Shown: piece by piece, positions 14,102 through 15,242 of the stretch | Numbering within the stretch: the first letter of the stretch is position 1 | Layout: each line of letters begins with the position of its first letter | Assembly: GCA_038276315.1 (NCBI GenBank) | Contig: JBBPZY010000212.1 | Coordinates: forward strand, 1 to 15,242 | Origin: GCA-003244245 sp038276315 | GTDB lineage: Bacteria; Actinomycetota; Actinomycetes; Mycobacteriales; Pseudonocardiaceae | DNA length: 15,242 nt | Direction of reading: 5' to 3' | The notes under the pieces: generated by a model | What the model saw: the letters and a program-made list of their open reading frames with translations, nothing else | Database searches by the model: none | What the model was told of the DNA's origin: nothing | Position numbers and translations under genes: made by a program

Positions 14102-15233
14102 GCGAACCGTGGTGACCGATCAGCGCGCTCAGCCTGGGAGTGACGCGGGACTGTACGACGGCGAAGTCGGTGCGTGCGGCGACGACCAGGTCACCGATGC
14201 GGTCGCGGATGTGGGGCTCGACGACCGGGCCGAACCATCCTGCCGTGATGGCCTCGTCGCGGGTGCGGATCCACGCTCGATCTCCGATCAGCTCACACCA
14301 GGCCGCGCGCACATCGTCGGTGGCGCCCGGCTCGGTATAGACGTACCGGGCGCGCGGGTCACCGCCCAGCAAGCGCACCCCGGCTTGCAGCGACGGCTCG
14401 GTGTCGAAGTCGAGTCGGCCCTGTTCGGTCACCGTGACCATGCCGTGGTCGGCGATCACCACGAGCGCAGCGCCCGGCGGTAATCCGTCGGCGATCGCAG
14501 CGGCCAGCTTGTCGATCTGGGCGAGTTGCAGCCGCCACGGCAGCGATCCGACGCCGTAGACGTGCCCGAGCAGGTCCAAATCGCCGTGGTAGGCGTAGCA
14601 CAAGCTCGGCTGGCTGCCCGACACCGCTGCCAGCGCGCCGGCGGCCAGGTCTCCCAGGGCGTGCACGCCCTGGAAGTCGGCGCCGCGCAGCACCGCACGG
14701 TTCAGACCCGTGTCCCGATGTGCATGGGGAACCGCCAGGGTGACCCGGACTCCGGCCGCGACGGCGCGTTGCAATGCCGTGAGCCGCGGCTGGATGTCCT
14801 CCGGGACGAACCGCTCCCGGAGATCCACTTGACTGCCACCGCCGTGGGTGTGCCAGCTCAACGCGTTGATCAGATCACCGTCGGGGGTGGCGAAGGTGTA
14901 GCCGACGATTCCGTGCTCGCCCACCGGCGAACCAGTTGCGATGGTGGCCACGCTGGCCGCAGTCGTCGCGGGAAACCCGGCCGTGATCGGCTCGCTGCCC
15001 TCGGTCAACGACGTGAGGAAGGGCGCGTCCTGTGGATGGTCCCGTAGCGAGTGCCACCCGAGCCCGTCGACAAGCAGCAGGCACACCGCCCGCGCCGGAT
15101 TCAGCCCCAAGCGGTCGGCGAACCCAGCGACTCCCAGACCAGCGAGCAGCGAGGGCACCACGTCTGCAAGCGAGGGGTGCGCCTGCGGCGCCCGTGAGTG
15201 GGGGTGCGGGGGTGGGGCCCCCGGGCCCCACAC
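14052..15233 (-). CDS. Alkaline phosphatase / nucleotide pyrophosphatase family protein
   Basis: This protein (393 residues as drawn) belongs to the type I phosphodiesterase/nucleotide pyrophosphatase branch of the alkaline phosphatase superfamily. Two-metal site residues are visible: Asp56 in LLLVDGLGW, the nucleophile Thr90 or Thr91 in FPATTAASVATIATG, Asp220 and His224 in DLDLLGHVYG, Asp262 and His263 in VIADHGMV, and His374 or His375 near the C-terminus. The substrate is not known. No signal peptide is seen. Family likeness begins around SLADVVPSLL (residue 21), so the start must lie upstream of that: either the GTG at 15233, nine bases from the edge, or beyond the window. Residues 1-20 are read from a GC-rich palindrome and look unlike a protein segment, so the N-terminus is uncertain. 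The gene ends convergent with the HepT remnant. Confidence 0.82.
   Translation of the reverse strand: MWGPGAPPPHPHSRAPQAHPSLADVVPSLLAGLGVAGFADRLGLNPARAVCLLLVDGLGWHSLRDHPQDAPFLTSLTEGSEPITAGFPATTAASVATIATGSPVGEHGIVGYTFATPDGDLINALSWHTHGGGSQVDLRERFVPEDIQPRLTALQRAVAAGVRVTLAVPHAHRDTGLNRAVLRGADFQGVHALGDLAAGALAAVSGSQPSLCYAYHGDLDLLGHVYGVGSLPWRLQLAQIDKLAAAIADGLPPGAALVVIADHGMVTVTEQGRLDFDTEPSLQAGVRLLGGDPRARYVYTEPGATDDVRAAWCELIGDRAWIRTRDEAITAGWFGPVVEPHIRDRIGDLVVAARTDFAVVQSRVTPRLSALIGHHGSLTNDEQLVPLLVYRPD
15191..15231. repeat. GC-rich palindrome and GTGAGTGG repeat at the right edge
   Basis: GTGGGGCCC (15212-15220) and GGGCCCCAC (15223-15231) form a perfect 9-bp stem around CC. Just before it, CCCGTGAGTGG (15191-15201) matches the sequence at the left arm of the inverted repeat after the PAC2 gene. 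It overlaps the putative N-terminus of the phosphodiesterase gene. An intergenic repeat reaching into an over-extended ORF is as likely as coding sequence. Confidence 0.5.
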
Positions 15234-15242
15234 GGGGGTGAG

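Overview
This window is chromosomal DNA from a high-GC actinobacterium. The evidence is a Pup-proteasome system (PrcA/PrcB, Pup ending in GGQ, Dop, ARC/Mpa ATPase ending in QYL), a long-form HisG, and several genes with leaderless-type promoters. Gene content and order follow the Mycobacterium tuberculosis Rv2109c-Rv2125 segment (recalled, not searched), without its PPE insertion. The protein sequences look more like a Pseudonocardiales-type organism than a mycobacterium, but the genus cannot be fixed by eye.

Layout. Bases 1-3067 (minus strand) hold the start of prcA, then prcB, pup and dop. A divergent regulatory region with two perfect palindromes separates dop from a YceI-family gene (plus strand). 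After YceI is a gene-free stretch (3809-4018) with a 16-bp inverted repeat and a 63-nt palindromic element. Next on the minus strand come arc/mpa, interrupted by an in-frame amber codon, and trmI. A RecB-like Fe-S nuclease (plus strand) runs divergently from trmI and meets hisG tail to tail with 4 bases between them. hisG, hisE and metH form a minus-strand unit transcribed from the metH side. metH shares a mirror-image promoter region with a plus-strand PAC2-family gene. After PAC2 comes a second gene-free stretch (13421-13656) with another inverted repeat and a second copy of the 63-nt palindrome, then the decayed remains of a MntA-HepT toxin-antitoxin pair. The right end is a type I phosphodiesterase/alkaline-phosphatase-like gene on the minus strand, whose start lies at or beyond the edge.

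How the genes work together. Pup is made with a C-terminal Gln. Dop deamidates it (and later depupylates), the ligase PafA (not in the window) attaches it to lysines, and the ARC/Mpa ring unfolds pupylated proteins into the PrcA/PrcB core. TrmI methylates A58 of tRNA. HisE and HisG act in early histidine synthesis. MetH remethylates homocysteine.

Most notable points: (1) the amber codon in arc, at the start of the second region of homology, followed one codon later by an in-frame ATG; (2) two 63-nt palindromic elements, about 76% identical, placed after plus-strand genes; (3) a MntA-HepT relic; (4) a repeated TANNNT-N6/7-start pattern at four genes, including a mirrored metH/PAC2 pair. No tRNA, rRNA, CRISPR array, transposase or prophage gene was seen.
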